Assembly (NCBI RefSeq): GCF_043290135.1 | Contig: NW_027464602.1 | Location: forward strand, 2,604,001-2,668,000 | DNA from: Rhipicephalus microplus | Taxonomy: Eukaryota; Arthropoda; Arachnida; Ixodida; Ixodidae | Reading direction: 5' to 3' | Length of the DNA: 64,000 nucleotides | Shown here: positions 21,781 to 36,800 of the stretch, piece after piece | Layout of the letters: the number at the start of each line of letters is the position of its first letter | Numbering within the stretch: the stretch's first letter is position 1 | Position numbers and translations under genes: made by a program | Notes under the pieces: model-generated | The model's database searches: none | Seen by the model: only the letters and a program-made list of their open reading frames with translations | What the model was told of the DNA's origin: nothing

Positions 21781-24700
21781 AGCCGATCGCGCTAGCCAAT
21801 TGCCCCACGGAGACAGTCGTGCTCCACTCTCACCATCGTCAGAACATTTCTTCAGAGCTATCACCCCAAAGAAAAAAAAAGCGCCGCACCACCACCGGTT
21901 GGGCTCGAACCTCCAACCTTTCAGTTAACAGCCGATCGCGCTAGCCAATTGCGCCACGAAGACAGTCCTGCTCCACTCTCACCACCATCAGAACATATTT
22001 TAAAAGCTATTACCGCAAAGAAAAAAGCAACAAACCACTCCTGGGAGGGCTCGAGACTCCAACCTTTCGGTTAACAGCCGATCGCGCTAGCCCATTGCGC
22101 CACGGAGGCAGTCTTGCTCCACTCTCACCATCATCAGAACATATCTTCAAAGCTATAAGCGCAAAGAAAAAAAAGCGCTGCACCACCAACGGGTGGGCTC
22201 GAACCTCCAACCTTTCGGTTAACAGCCGATCGCGCTAGCCCATTGCGCCACGGAGACAGTCTTGCCCCACTCTCACCACCATCAGAACATATCTTCAAAG
22301 CTATCAGCGCAAAAAAAAAGCAACACACCACTCCCGGGAGGGCTCGAAACTCTAACCTTTCGGTCAACAGCAGATCGCGCTAGCCCATTGCGCCACAGAG
22401 ACAGTCTTGCTCCCCTCTCACCACCATCAGAACATAACTTCAAAGCTATCAGCCCAAAGAAAAAAAAGCACCACACCAACACCGGGTGGGCTCGAACCTC
22501 CCAACTTTCGGTTAACAGCCGCTCGCGCTAGCCAATTGCGCCACGGAGACAGTCGTGCTCCACTCTCACCACCATCAGAACATATCTTCAAAGCTATCAG
22601 CGCAAAGAAAAAAGCAAAACACCACTCCCGGGAGGGCTCGAACCTCCAACTTTTCGGTTAACAGCCGATCGCGCTGGCAAAATGCGCCACGGAGAAAGTC
22701 CTGCTCAACTCTCACCAAAATTAGAACATATCTTCAAAGCTATCAGCCCAAAGAAAAAAAAAACCGCCGCACCACCACCGGGTGGGCTCGAACCTCCAAC
22801 TTTTCGGTTAACAGCCGATCGCGCTAGCAAATTGCGCCACGGGGACCGTCCTGTTCCACTCTCACCACCGTCAGACCATTTCTTCAGATCTATCACCCCA
22901 AAGAAAAAAAAGCGCCGCACCACCACCGGGTGGGCTCGAACCTCCAACCTTTCGGTTAACAGCCAATCACGCTAGCGAATTGCACCACGGAGACAGTCCT
23001 GATCCACTCTCACCACCATTAGAACATATCTTCAAAGCTATCAGCCCAAAGAAAAAAAAGCGCCGCACCACCACCGGGTGGGCTCGAACCTCCAACTTTT
23101 CGGTTAACAGCCGATCGCGCTTGCCAATTGCGCCACGGGGACCGTCCTGCTCCACTCTCACCACCATCAGAACTTTTCTTCAGAGCTATCACCCCAAAGA
23201 AAAAAAAAGCGCCGAACCACCACCGGTTGGGCTCGAACCTCCAACCTTTCGGTTAACAGCCGATCGCGCTAGCCAATTGCCCCACGGAGACAGTCGCGCT
23301 CCACTCTCACCATCGTCAGAACATTTCTTCAGAGCTATCACCCCAAAAAAAGCGCCGCACCACCACCGGTTCGGCTCGAACCTCCGACCTTTTGGTTAAC
23401 AGCCCATCGCGCTAGCCAATTGCGCCATGGAGACAGTCCTGCACCACTCTCACCACCATCAGAACATATCTTCAAAGGTATCAGCCCAAAGAAAAAAAAG
23501 CGCCGCACCACCACCGGGTGGGCTCGAACCTCCAACTTTTCAGGTAACAGCCGATCACGCTAGCCAATTGCGCCACGGAGACGGTCCTGCTTCACTCTCA
23601 CCACTATCAGAACATATCTTCAAAGCTATCAGCACAAAGAAAAAAAAGCGCCCCAGACAAACCGGGTGGGCTCGAACTTCCAACCTTTCGGTTAACAGCC
23701 GATCGCGCTAGCCAACTGCGCCAAGGAGACAGTCGTGCTCCACTCTCACCACCATCAGAACATATCTTCAAAGCTATCAGCGCAAAGAAAAAAGCAACAC
23801 ACCACTCCAGGGATGGCTCGAAACTCCAACGTTTCGGTTAACAGCCGATCGCGCTAGCCAATGGCGCCACGGAGACAGTCCTGCTCCACTCTTACCACCA
23901 TTAGAACATATCTTCAAAGCTATCAGCACAAAGAAAAAAAAGCGCCACCCCACCAACGGGTGAGCTCGAACCTCGAACTTTCCGGTTAACAGCCAATCAC
24001 GCTAGCCAATTGCGCCACGGAGACAGTCCTGCTCCACTCTCACCACCATCAGAACATATCTTCAAAGCTATCAGCCCAAAAAAAAAGCTCCGCACCACCA
24101 CCGGGTGGGCTCGAACCTCCAACTTTTTGGTTAACAGCCAATCACGCTAGCGAATTGCACCACGGAGACAGTCCTGATCCATTCTCACCACCATCAGAAC
24201 ATATCTTCAAAGCTATCAGCCCACAGAAAAAAAAGCGCCGCAGCACCACCGGGTGGGCTCGAACCTCCAACTTTTCGGTTAACAGCCGATCACGCTAGCC
24301 AATTGCTCCACGGAGACAGTCCTGCTTCACTCTCACCACCATCATAACATATCTTCAAAGCTATCAGCCCAAAGAAAAAAAAGCGCCGCACCACCACCGG
24401 GTGGGCTCGAACTACCAACTTCTCGGTTAACAGCCGATCACGCTAGCGAATTGCGCCACGGAGACAGTCCTGCTCCACTCTCACCACCATCAGAACATAT
24501 CTTCAAAGCTATCAGCCCAAAGAAAAAAAAGCGCCGCACCACCACCGGGTGGGCTCGAACCTCCAACTTTTCGAATAACAGCCGATCACGCTAGCCAATT
24601 GCGCCACGGAGACAGTCCTGCTTCACTCTCACCACCATCATAACATATCTTCAAACAATCAGCCCAAAGAAAAAAAAGTGCCGCACCACCACCGGGTGGG

Positions 24701-27700
24701 CTCGAAACTCTAACCTTTCGGTTAACAGCCGATCGCGCTAGCCAATTGCTTCACGGAGACAGTCCTGCTCCACTCTCACCACCGTCAGAACATTTCTTCA
24801 GAGCTATCAGCCCAAAGAAAAAAAAGCGCTGCACCACTACCGGGTGGGCTCGAAGCTCCTACCTTACGGTTAACAGCCGATCGCGCTAGCCAATTGTCCC
24901 ACGGAGACAGTCGTGCTCCACTCTCACCATCGTCAGAACATTTCTTCAGAGCTATCACCCCAAAGAAAAAAAAAGCGCCGCACCACCACCGGTTGGGCTC
25001 GAACCTCCAACCTTTCGGTTAACAGCCGATCGCGCTAGACAATTGCGCCACGAAGACAGTCCTGCTCCACTCTCACCACCATCAGAACATATTTTAAAAG
25101 CTATTACCGCAAAGAAAAAAGCAACAAACCACTCCTGGGAGGGCTCGAGACTCCAACCTTTCGGTTAACAGCCGATCGCGCTAGCCCATTGCGCCACGGA
25201 GGCAGTCTTGCTCCACTCTCACCATCATCAGAACATATCTTCAAAGCTATAAGCGCAAAGAAAAAAAAAGCGCTGCACCACCAACGGGTGGGCTCGAACC
25301 TCTAACCTTTCGGTTAACAGCCGATCGCGCTAGCCCATTGCACCACGGAGACAGTCTTGCCCCACTCTCACCACCATCAGAACATATCTTCAAAGCTATC
25401 AGCGCAAAGAAAAAAGCAACACACCACTCCCGGGAGGGCTCGAAACTCCAACCTTTCGGTCAACAGCCGATCGCGCTAGCCCATTGCGCCACAGAGACAG
25501 TCTTGCTCCCCTCTCACCACCATCAGAACATAACTTCAAAGCTATCAGCCCAAAGAAAAAAAAGCACCGCACCACCACCGGGTGGGCTCGAACCTCCAAC
25601 TTTTCGGTTAACAGCCACTCGCGCTAGCCAATTGCGCCACGGAGATTGTCGTGCTCCACTCTCACCACCATCAGAACATATCTTCAAAGCTATCAGCGCA
25701 AAGAAAAAAGCAAAACACCACTCCCGGGAGGGCTCGAACCTCCAACTTTTCGGTTAACAGCCGATCGTGCTGGCAAAATGCGCCACGGAGAAAGTCCTGC
25801 TCAACTCTCACCACAATTAGAACATATCTTCAAAGCTAAAAGCCCAAAGAAAAAAAAACCGCCGCACCACCACCGGGTGGGCTCGAACCTCCAACTTTTC
25901 GGTTAACAGCCGATCGCGCTAGCCAATTGCGCCACGGGGACCGTCCTGCTCCACTCTCACCACCGTCAGACCAATTCTTCAGATCTATCACCCAAAGAAA
26001 AAAAGCGCCGCACCACCACCGGGTGGGCTCGAACCTCCAACCTTTCGATTAACAGCCGATCGCGCTAGCCAATTGCCCCACGGAGACAGTCGTGCTCCAC
26101 TCTCACCACCGTCAGAACATTTCTTCAGAGCTGTCACCCCAAAGAAAAAAAAAGCGCCGCACCACCACCGGTTGGGCTCGGACCTCCAACCTTTCGGTTA
26201 ACAGCCGATCGCGCTAGTCATTTGCGCCACGAAGACAGTGCTGCTCCACTCTCACCACCATCAGAACATATCTTCAAAGCTATTACCGCAAAGAAAAAAG
26301 CAACACACCACTCCCGGGAGGGCTCAAAACTCCAACCTTTTGGTTAACAGCCGATCGCGCTAGCCCATTGCGCCACGGAGACAGTCTTGCTCCACTCTCA
26401 CCACCATCAGAACATATCTTCAAAGCTATCAGCGCAAAGAAAAAAAACCGCTGCACCACCACCGGGTGGGCTCGAACCTCCAACCTTTCGGTTAACAGCC
26501 GATCGCGCTATCCCATTGCGCCACGGAGACAGTCTTGCTCCACTCTCACCACCATCAGAACATATCTTCAAAGCTATAAGCGCAAAGAAAAAAGCAAACA
26601 CACCACTCCCAGGAGGGCTCGAAACTCCAACTTTTCAGGTAACAGCCGATCACGCTAGCCCATTGCGCCACGGAGACAGTCTTGCTCCCCTCTTACCACC
26701 ATCAGAACATAACTTCAAAGCTATCAGCCCAAAGAAAAAAAAGCACCGCACCACCACCGGGTGGGCTCGAACCTCCACCTTTTCGGTTAACAGCCGATCG
26801 CGCTTGCCAATTGCGCCACGGGGACCGTCCTGCTCCACTCTCACCACCATCAGAACTTTTCTTCAGAGCTATCACCCCAAAGGAAAAAAATCGCCGAACC
26901 ACCACCGGTTGGGCTCTAACCTCCAACCTTTCGGTTAACAGCCGATCGCGCTAGCCATTTGCCCCACGGAGACAGTCGCGCTCCACTCTCACCATCGTCA
27001 GAACATTTCTTCAGAGCTATCACCCCCAAAAAAAAGCGCCGCACCACCACCGGTTGGGCTCGAACCTCCGACCTTTTGGTTAACAGCCCATCGCGCTAGC
27101 CAATTGCGCCATGGAGACAGTCCTGCACCACTCTCACCACCATCAGAACATAGCTTCAAAGCTATCAGCCCAAAGAAAAAAAAAAGCGCCGCACCACCAC
27201 CGGGTGGGCTCGAACCTCCAACTTTTCAGGTAACAGCCGATCACGCTAGCCAATTGCGCCACGGAGACAGTCCTGCTTCACTCTCACCACCATCAGAACA
27301 TATCTTCAAAGCTATCAGCACAAAGAAAAAAAAGCGCCCCAGACAAACCGTGTGGGCTCGAACTTCCAACCTTTCGGTTAACAGCCGATCGCGCTAGCCA
27401 ACTGCACCAAGGAGACAGTCGTGCTCAACTCTCACCACCATCAGAACATATCTTCAAAGCTATCAGCCCACAGAAAAAAAAAGCGCCGCACCACCACCGG
27501 GTGGGCTCGAACCTCCAACTTTTCGGTTAACAGCCGATCACGCTAGCCAATTGCTCCACGGAGACAGTCCTGCTTCACTCTCACCACCATCATAACATAT
27601 CCTCAAAGCTATCAGCCCAAAGAAAAAAAGCGCCGCACCACCACTGGGTGGGCTCGAACTACCAACTTCTCGGTTAACAGCCGATCACGCTAGCGAATTG

Positions 27701-27854
27701 CGCCACGGAGACAGTCCTGCTCCACTCTCACCACCATCAGAACATATCTTCAAAGCTATCAGCCCAAAGAAAAAAAAAGCGCCGCACCACCACCGGGTGG
27801 GCTCGAACCTCCAACTTTTCGGTTAACAGCCGATCACGCTAGCCAATTGCGCCA

Positions 27855-27890
27855 CGGAGAAGCTATTACCGCAAAGAAAAAAGCAACACA
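27855..27890 (-). repeat. Shortened spacer between two units
   Basis: The tRNA-like 5' end (GCCACGGAGA) is followed directly by AGCTATTACC, so about 43 bp of the normal spacer is missing and two tRNA-like bodies lie unusually close. The same junction occurs at about 36073 and 43400, as expected from block duplication. Confidence 0.75.
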
Positions 27891-30800
27891 CCACTCCCGG
27901 GAGGGCTCAAAACTCCAACCTTTCGGTTAACAGCCGATCGCGCTAGCCCATTGCGCCACGGAGACAGTCCTGCTTCACTCTCACCACCATCATAACATAT
28001 CTTCAAAGCAATCAGCCCAAAGAAAAAAAAGCGCCGCACCACCACCGGGTGGGCTCGAAACTCTAACCTTTCGGTTAACAGCCGATCGCGCTAGCCAATT
28101 GCGTCACGGAGACAGTCCTGCTCCACTCTCACCACCGTCAGAACATTTTTTCAGAGCTATCAGCCCAAAGAAAAAAAAAGGGCTGCACCACTACCGGGTG
28201 GGCTCGAACCTCCAACCTTACGGTTAACAGCCGATCGCGGTAGCCAATTGCCCCACGGAGACAGTCGTGCTCCACTCTCACCATCGTCAGAACATTTCTT
28301 CAGAGCTATCACCCCAAAGAAAAAAAAAGCGCCGCACCACCACCGGTTGGGCTCGAACCTCCAACCTTTCGGTTAACAGCCGATCGCGCTAGCCAATTGC
28401 GCCACGAAGACAGTCCTGCTCCACTCTCACCACCATCAGAACATAATTTAAAAGCTATTACCGCAAAGAAAAAAGCAACAAACCACTCCTGGGAGGGCTC
28501 GAGACTCCAACATTTCGGTTAACAGCCGATCGCGCTAGCCCATTGCGCCACGGAGGCAGTCTTGCTCCACTCTCACCATCATCAGAACATATCTTCAAAG
28601 CTATCAGCGCAAAGAAAAAAAAGCGCTGCACCACCACCGGGTGGGCTCGAACCTCCAACCTTTCGGTTAACAGCCGATCGCGCTATCCCATTGCGCCACG
28701 GAGACAGTCTTGCTCCACTCTCACCACCATCAGAACATATCTTCAAAGCTATCAGCGCAAAGAAAAAAGCAAACACACCACTCCCGGGAGGGCTCGAAAC
28801 TCCGACCTTTCGGTCAACAGCCGATCGCGCTAGCTCATTGCGCCACGGAGACAGTCTTGCTCCCCTCTTACCACCATCAGAACATAACTTCAAAGCTATC
28901 AGCCCAAAGAAAAAAAAGCACCGCACCACCAGCGGCTGGGCTCGAACCTCCAACCTTTCTGTTAACAGCCTATCGTGCTAGCAAATTGCGCCACGGAGAC
29001 AGTCGTGCTCCACTCTGACCACCATCAGAACATATCTTCAAAGCTATCCGCGCAAAGAAAAAAGCAAAACACCACTCCCGGGAGGGCTCGAACCTCCAAC
29101 TTTTCGGTTAACAGCCAATCGCGCTGGCCAATCGCGCCACGAAGAAAGTCCTGCTCAACTCTCACCACAATTAGAACATATCTTCAAAGCTATCAGCCCA
29201 AAGAAAAAAAAGCGCCGCACCACCACCGGGTGGGCTCAAACCTCCAACTTTTCGGTTAACAGCCGATCGCGCTTGCCAATTGCGCCACGGGGACCGTCCT
29301 GCTCCACTCTCACCACCGTCAGACCATTTCTTCAGAGCTATCACCCCAAAGAAAAAAAAGTGCCGCACCACCACCGGTTGGGCTCGAACCTCCAACCTTT
29401 CGGTTAACAGCCGATCGCGCTAGCCAATTGCGCCACGTAGACAGTCCTGCTGCACTCTCACCACCCTCAGAACATAAGTTGAAAGCTATTACCGCAAAGA
29501 AAAAAGCAACACACCAATCCTGGGAGGGCTCGAGACTCCAACTTTTCGGTCAACAGCCGATCGCGCTAGCCCATTGCGCCACGCAGACAGTCTTGCTCCC
29601 CTCTCACCACCATCAGAACATAACTTCAAAGCTATCAGCCCAAAGAAAAAAAAGCACCGCACCACAACCGGGTGGGCTCGAACCTCCAAATTTTCGGTTA
29701 ACAGCCGATCGCGCTAGCCAATTGCGCCCCGGAGACAGTCGTGCTCCACTCTCACCACCATCAGAACATATCTTCAAAGCTATCCGCGCAAAGAAAAAAG
29801 CAAAACACCACTCCCGGGAGGGCTCGAACCTCCAACTTTCCGGTTAACAGCCGATCACGCTAGCCAATTGCGCCACGGAGACAGTCCTGCTCCACTCTCA
29901 CCACCATCAGAACATATCTTCAAAGCTATCAGCCCACAGAAAAAAAAGCGCCGCACCACCACCGGGAGAGCTCGAACCTTCAACTTTTCGGTTAACAGCC
30001 GATCGCGCTAGCCAATTGCGCCACGGAGACAGTCCTGCTCCACCCTCACCACCGTCAGAACATTTCTTCAGAGCTATCAGCCCAAAAAAAAGCGCTGCAC
30101 CACCACCGAGTGGGCTCGAACCTCCAACCTTTCGGTTAACAGCCGATCGCGCTAGCCAATTGCGCCACGAAGACAGTCCTGCTCCACTCTCACCACCATC
30201 AGAACATATTTTAAAAGCTATTACCGCAAAGAAAAAAGCAACAAACCACTCCTGGGACGGCTCGAGACTCCAACCTTACGGTTAACAGCCGATCGCGCTA
30301 GCCAATTGCCCCACGGAGACAGTCTTGCTCCACTCTCACCATCGTCAGAACATTTCTTCAGAGCTATCCCCCCAAAGAAAAAAAAGCGCCGCACCACCAC
30401 CGGTTAGGCTCGAACCTCCAACCTTTCGGTTAACAGCCGATCGCGCTAGCCAATTGCGCCACGAAGACAGTCCTGCTCCACTCTCACCACCATCAGAACA
30501 TATTTTAAAAGCTATTACCGCAAAGAAAAAAGCAACAAACCACTCCTGGGACGGCTCGAGACTCCAACCTTTCGGTTAACAGCCGATCGCGCTAGCCCAT
30601 TGCGCCACGGAGGCAGTCTTGCTCCACTCTCACCATCATCAGAACATATCTTCAAAGCTATAAGCGCAAAGAAAAAAAAAGCGCTGCACCACCAACGGGT
30701 GGGCTCGAACCTCCAACCTTTCGGTTAACAGCCGATCGCGCTAGCCCATTGCGCCACGGAGACAGTCTTGCCCCACTCTCACCACCATCAGAACATATCT

Positions 30801-33800
30801 TCAAAGCTATCAGCGCAAAAAAAAAGCAACACACCACTCCCGGGAGGGCTCGAAACTCCAACCTTTCGGTCAACAGCAGATCGCGCTAGCCCATTGCGCC
30901 ACAGAGACAGTCTTGCTCCCCTCTCACCACCATCAGAACATAACTTCAAAGCTATCAGCCCAAAGAAAAAAAAGCACCACACCAACACCGGGTGGGCTCG
31001 AACCTCCCAACTTTCGGTTAACAGCCGCTCGCGCTAGCCAATTGCGCCACGGAGACAGTCGTGCTCCACTCTCACCACCATCAGAACATATCTTCAAAGC
31101 TATCAGCGCAAAGAAAAAAGCAAAACACCACTCCCGGGAGGGCTCGAACCTCCAACTTTTCGGTTAACAGCCGATCGCGCTGGCAAAATGCGCCACGGAG
31201 AAAGTCCTGCTCAACTCTCACCAAAATTAGAACATATCTTCAAAGCTATCAGCCCAAAGAAAAAAAAAACCGCCGCACCACCACCGGGTGGGCTCGAACC
31301 TCCAACTTTTCGGTTAACAGCCGATCGCGCTAGCCAATTGCGCCACGGGGACCGTCCTGCTCCACTCTCACCACCGTCAGACCATTTCTTCAGATCTATC
31401 ACCCCAAAGAAAAAAAAGCGCCGCACCACCACCGGGTGGGCTCGAACCTCCAACCTTTCGGTTAACAGCCAATCACGCTAGCGAATTGCACCACGGAGAC
31501 AGTCCTGATCCACTCTCACCACCATTAGAACATATCTTCAAAGCTATCAGCCAAAAGAAAAAAAAGCGCCGCACCACCACCGGGTGGGCTCGAACCTCCA
31601 ACTTTTCGGTTAACAGCCGATCGCGCTTGCCAATTGCGCCACGGGGACCGTCCTGCTCCACTCTCACCACCATCAGAACTTTTCTTCAGAGCTATCACCC
31701 CAAAGAAAAAAAAAGCGCCGAACCACCACCGGTTGGGCTCGAACCTCCAACCTTTCGGTTAACAGCCGATCGCGCTAGCCAATTGCCCCACGGAGACAGT
31801 CGCGCTCCACTCTCACCATCGTCAGAACATTTCTTCAGAGCTATCACCCCAAAAAAAGCGCCGCACCACCACCGGTTCGGCTCGAACCTCCGACCTTTTG
31901 GTTAACAGCCCATCGCGCTAGCCAATTGCGCCATGGAGACAGTCCTGCACCACTCTCACCACCATCAGAACATATCTTCAAAGGTATCAGCCCAAAGAAA
32001 AAAAAGCGCCGCACCACCACCGGGTGGGCTCGAACCTCCAACTTTTCAGGTAACAGCCGATCACGCTAGCCAATTGCGCCACGGAGACGGTCCTGCTTCA
32101 CTCTCACCACTATCAGAACATATCTTCAAAGCTATCAGCACAAAGAAAAAAAAGCGCCCCAGACAAACCGGGTGGGCTCGAACTTCCAACCTTTCGGTTA
32201 ACAGCCGATCGCGCTAGCCAACTGCGCCAAGGAGACAGTCGTGCTCCACTCTCACCACCATCAGAACATATCTTCAAAGCTATCAGAGCAAAGAAAAAAG
32301 CAACACACCACTCCAGGGATGGCTCGAAACTCCAACGTTTCGGTTAACAGCCGATCGCGCTAGCCAATGGCGCCAAGGAGACAGTCCTGCTCCACTCTTA
32401 CCACCATTAGAACATATCTTCAAAGCTATCAGCACAAAGAAAAAAAAGCGCCGCAGCACCACCGGGTGAGCTCGAACCTCGAACTTTCCGGTTAACAGCC
32501 AATCACGCTAGCCAATTGCTCCACGGAGACAGTCCTGCTTCACTCTCACCACCATCATAACATATCTTCAAAGCTATCAGCCCAAAGAAAAAAAAGCGCC
32601 GCACCACCACCGGGTGGGCTCGAACTACCAACTTCTCGGTTAACAGCCGATCACGCTAGCGAATTGCGCCACGGAGACAGTCCTGCTCCACTCTCACCAC
32701 CATCAGAACATATCTTCAAAGCTATCAGCCCAAAGAAAAAAAAGCGCCGCACCACCACCGGGTGGGCTCGAACCTCCAACTTTTCGAATAACAGCCGATC
32801 ACGCTAGCCAATTGCGCCACGGAGACAGTCCTGCTTCACTCTCACCACCATCATAACATATCTTCAAACAATCAGCCCAAAGAAAAAAAAGTGCCGCACC
32901 ACCACCGGGTGGGCTCGAAACTCTAACCTTTCGGTTAACAGCCGATCGCGCTAGCCAATTGCTTCACGGAGACAGTCCTGCTCCACTCTCACCACCGTCA
33001 GAACATTTCTTCAGAGCTATCAGCCCAAAGAAAAAAAAGCGCTGCACCACTACCGGGTGGGCTCGAAGCTCCTACCTTACGGTTAACAGCCGATCGCGCT
33101 AGCCAATTGTCCCACGGAGACAGTCGTGCTCCACTCTCACCATCGTCAGAACATTTCTTCGGAGCTATCACCCCAAAGAAAAAAAAAGCGCCGCACCACC
33201 ACCGGTTGGGCTCGAACCTCCAACCTTTCGGTTAACAGCCGATCGCGCTAGACAATTGCGCCACGAAGACAGTCCTGCTCCACTCTCACCACCATCAGAA
33301 CATATTTTAAAAGCTATTACCGCAGAGAAAAAAGCAACAAACCACTCCTGGGAGGGCTCGAGACTCCAACCTTTCGGTTAACAGCCGATCGCGCTAGCCC
33401 ATTGCGCCACGGAGGCAGTCTTGCTCCACTCTCACCATCATCAGAACATATCTTCAAAGCTATAAGCGCAAAGAAAAAAAAAGCGCTGCACCACCAACGG
33501 GTGGGCTCGAACCTCAAACCTTTCGGTTAACAGCCGATCGCGCTAGCCCATTGCACCACGGAGACAGTCTTGCCCCACTCTCACCACCATCAGAACATAT
33601 CTTCAAAGCTATCAGCGCAAAGAAAAAAGCAACACACCACTCCCGGGAGGGCTCGAAACTCCAACCTTTCGGTCAACAGCCGATCGCGCTAGCCCATTGC
33701 GCCACAGAGACAGTCTTGCTCCCCTCTCACCACCATCAGAACATAACTTCAAAGCTATCAGCCCAAAGAAAAAAAAGCACCGCACCACCACCGGGTGGGC

Positions 33801-33809
33801 TCGAACCTC

Positions 33810-36800
33810 CAACTTTTCGGTTAACAGCCACTCGCGCTAGCCAATTGCGCCACGGAGATTGTCGTGCTCCACTCTCACCACCATCAGAACATATCTTCAA
33901 AGCTATCAGCGCAAAGAAAAAAGCAAAACACCACTCCCGGGAGGGCTCGAACCTCCAACTTTTCGGTTAACAGCCGATCGCGCTGGCAAAATGCGCCACG
34001 GAGAAAGTCCTGCTCAACTCTCACCACAATTAGAACATATCTTCAAAGCTAAAAGCCCAAAGAAAAAAAAACCGCCGCACCACCACCGGGTGGGCTCGAA
34101 CCTCCAACTTTTCGGTTAACAGCCGATCGCGCTAGCCAATTGCGCCACGGGGACCGTCCTGCTCCACTCTCACCACCGTCAGACCAATTCTTCAGATCTA
34201 TCACCCAAAGAAAAAAAGCGCCGCACCACCACCGGGTGGGCTCGAACCTCCAACCTTTCGATTAACAGCCGATCGCGCTAGCCAATTGCCCCACGGAGAC
34301 AGTCGTGCTCCACTCTCACCACCGTCAGAACATTTCTTCAGAGCTGTCACCCCAAAGAAAAAAAAAGCGCCGCACCACCACCGGTTGGGCTCGGACCTCC
34401 AACCTTTCGGTTAACAGCCGATCGCGCTAGTCATTTGCGCCACGAAGACAGTGCTGCTCCACTCTCACCACCATCAGAACATATCTTCAAAGCTATTACC
34501 GCAAAGAAAAAAGCAACACACCACTCCCGGGAGGGCTCAAAACTCCAACCTTTTGGTTAACAGCCGATCGCGCTAGCCCATTGCGCCACGGAGACAGTCT
34601 TGCTCCACTCTCACCACCATCAGAACATAACTTCAAAGCTATCAGCGCAAAGAAAAAAAAGCGCTGCACCACCACCGGGTGGGCTCGAACCTCCAACCTT
34701 TCGGTTAACAGCCGATCGCGCTATCCCATTGCGCCACGGAGACAGTCTTGCTCCACTCTCACCACCATCAGAACATATCTTCAAAGCTATAAGCGCAAAG
34801 AAAAAAGCAAACACACCACTCCCGGGAGGGCTCGAAACTCCAACTTTTCAGGTAACAGCCGATCACGCTAGCCCATTGCGCCACGGAGACAGTCTTGCTC
34901 CCCTCTTACCACCATCAGAACATAACTTCAAAGCTATCAGCCCAAAGAAAAAAAAGCACCGCACCACCACCGGGTGGGCTCGAACCTCCACCTTTTCGGT
35001 TAACAGCCGATCGCGCTTGCCAATTGCGCCACGGGGACCGTCCTGCTCCACTCTCACCACCATCAGAACTTTTCTTCAGAGCTATCACCCCAAAGGAAAA
35101 AAATCGCCGAACCACCACCGGTTGGGCTCGAACCTCCAACCTTTCGGTTAACAGCCGATCGCGCTAGCCATTTGCCCCACGGAGACAGTCGCGCTCCACT
35201 CTCACCATCGTCAGAACATTTCTTCAGAGCTATCACCCCCAAAAAAAAGCGCCGCACCACCACCGGTTGGGCTCGAACCTCCGACCTTTTGGTTAACAGC
35301 CCATCGCGCTAGCCAATTGCGCCATGGAGACAGTCCTGCACCACTCTCACCACCATCAGAACATATCTTCAAAGCTATCAGCCCAAAGAAAAAAAAAAGC
35401 GCCGCACCACCACCGGGTGGGCTCAAACCTCCAACTTTTCAGGTAACAGCCGATCACGCTAGCCAATTGCGCCACGGAGACAGTCCTGCTTCACTCTCAC
35501 AACCATCAGAACATATCTTCAAAGCTATCAGCACAAAGAAAAAAAAGCGCCCCAGACAAACCGTGTGGGCTCGAACTTCCAACCTTTCGGTTAACAGCCG
35601 ATCGCGCTAGCCAACTGCACCAAGGAGACAGTCGTGCTCAACTCTCACCACCATCAGAACATATCTTCAAAGCTATCAGCCCACAGAAAAAAAAAGCGCC
35701 GCACCACCACCGGGTGGGCTCGAACCTCCAACTTTTCGGTTAACAGCCGATCACGCTAGCCAATTGCTCCACGGAGACAGTCCTGCTTCACTCTCACCAC
35801 CATCATAACATATCCTCAAAGCTATCAGCCCAAAGAAAAAAAGCGCCGCACCACCACTGGGTGGGCTCGAACTACCAACTTCTCGGTTAACAGCCGATCA
35901 CGCTAGCGAATTGCGCCACGGAGACAGTCCTGCTCCACTCTCACCACCATCAGAACATATCTTCAAAGCTATCAGCCCAAAGAAAAAAAAAGCGCCGCAC
36001 CACCACCGGGTGGGCTCGAACCTCCAACTTTTCGGTTAACAGCCGATCACGCTAGCCAATTGCGCCACGGAGAAGCTATTACCGCAAAGAAAAAAGCAAC
36101 ACACCACTCCCGGGAGGGCTCAAAACTCCAACCTTTCGGTTAACAGCCGATCGCGCTAGCCCATTGCGCCACGGAGACAGTCCTGCTTCACTCTCACCAC
36201 CATCATAACATATCTTCAAAGCAATCAGCCCAAAGAAAAAAAAGCGCCGCACCACCACCGGGTGGGCTCGAAACTCTAACCTTTCGGTTAACAGCCGATC
36301 GCGCTAGCCAATTGCGTCACGGAGACAGTCCTGCTCCACTCTCACCACCGTCAAAACATTTTTTCAGAGCTATCAGCCCAAAGAAAAAAAAAGGGCTGCA
36401 CCACTACCAGGTGGGCTCGAACCTCCAACCTTACGGTTAACAGCCGATCGCGCTAGCCAATTGCCCCACGGAGACAGTCGTGCTCCACTCTCACCATCGT
36501 CAGAACATTTCTTCAGAGCTATCACCCCAAAGAAAAAAAAAGCGCCGCACCACCACCGGTTGGGCTCGAACCTCCAACCTTTCGGTTAACAGCCGATCGC
36601 GCTAGCCAATTGCGCCACGAAGACAGTCCTGCTCCACTCTCACCACCATCAGAACATAATTTAAAAGCTATTACCGCAAAGAAAAAAGCAACAAACCACT
36701 CCTGGGAGGGCTCGAGACTCCAACATTTCGGTTAAGAGCCGATCGCGCTAGCCCATTGCGCCACGGAGGCAGTCTTGCTCCACTCTCACCATCATCAGAA

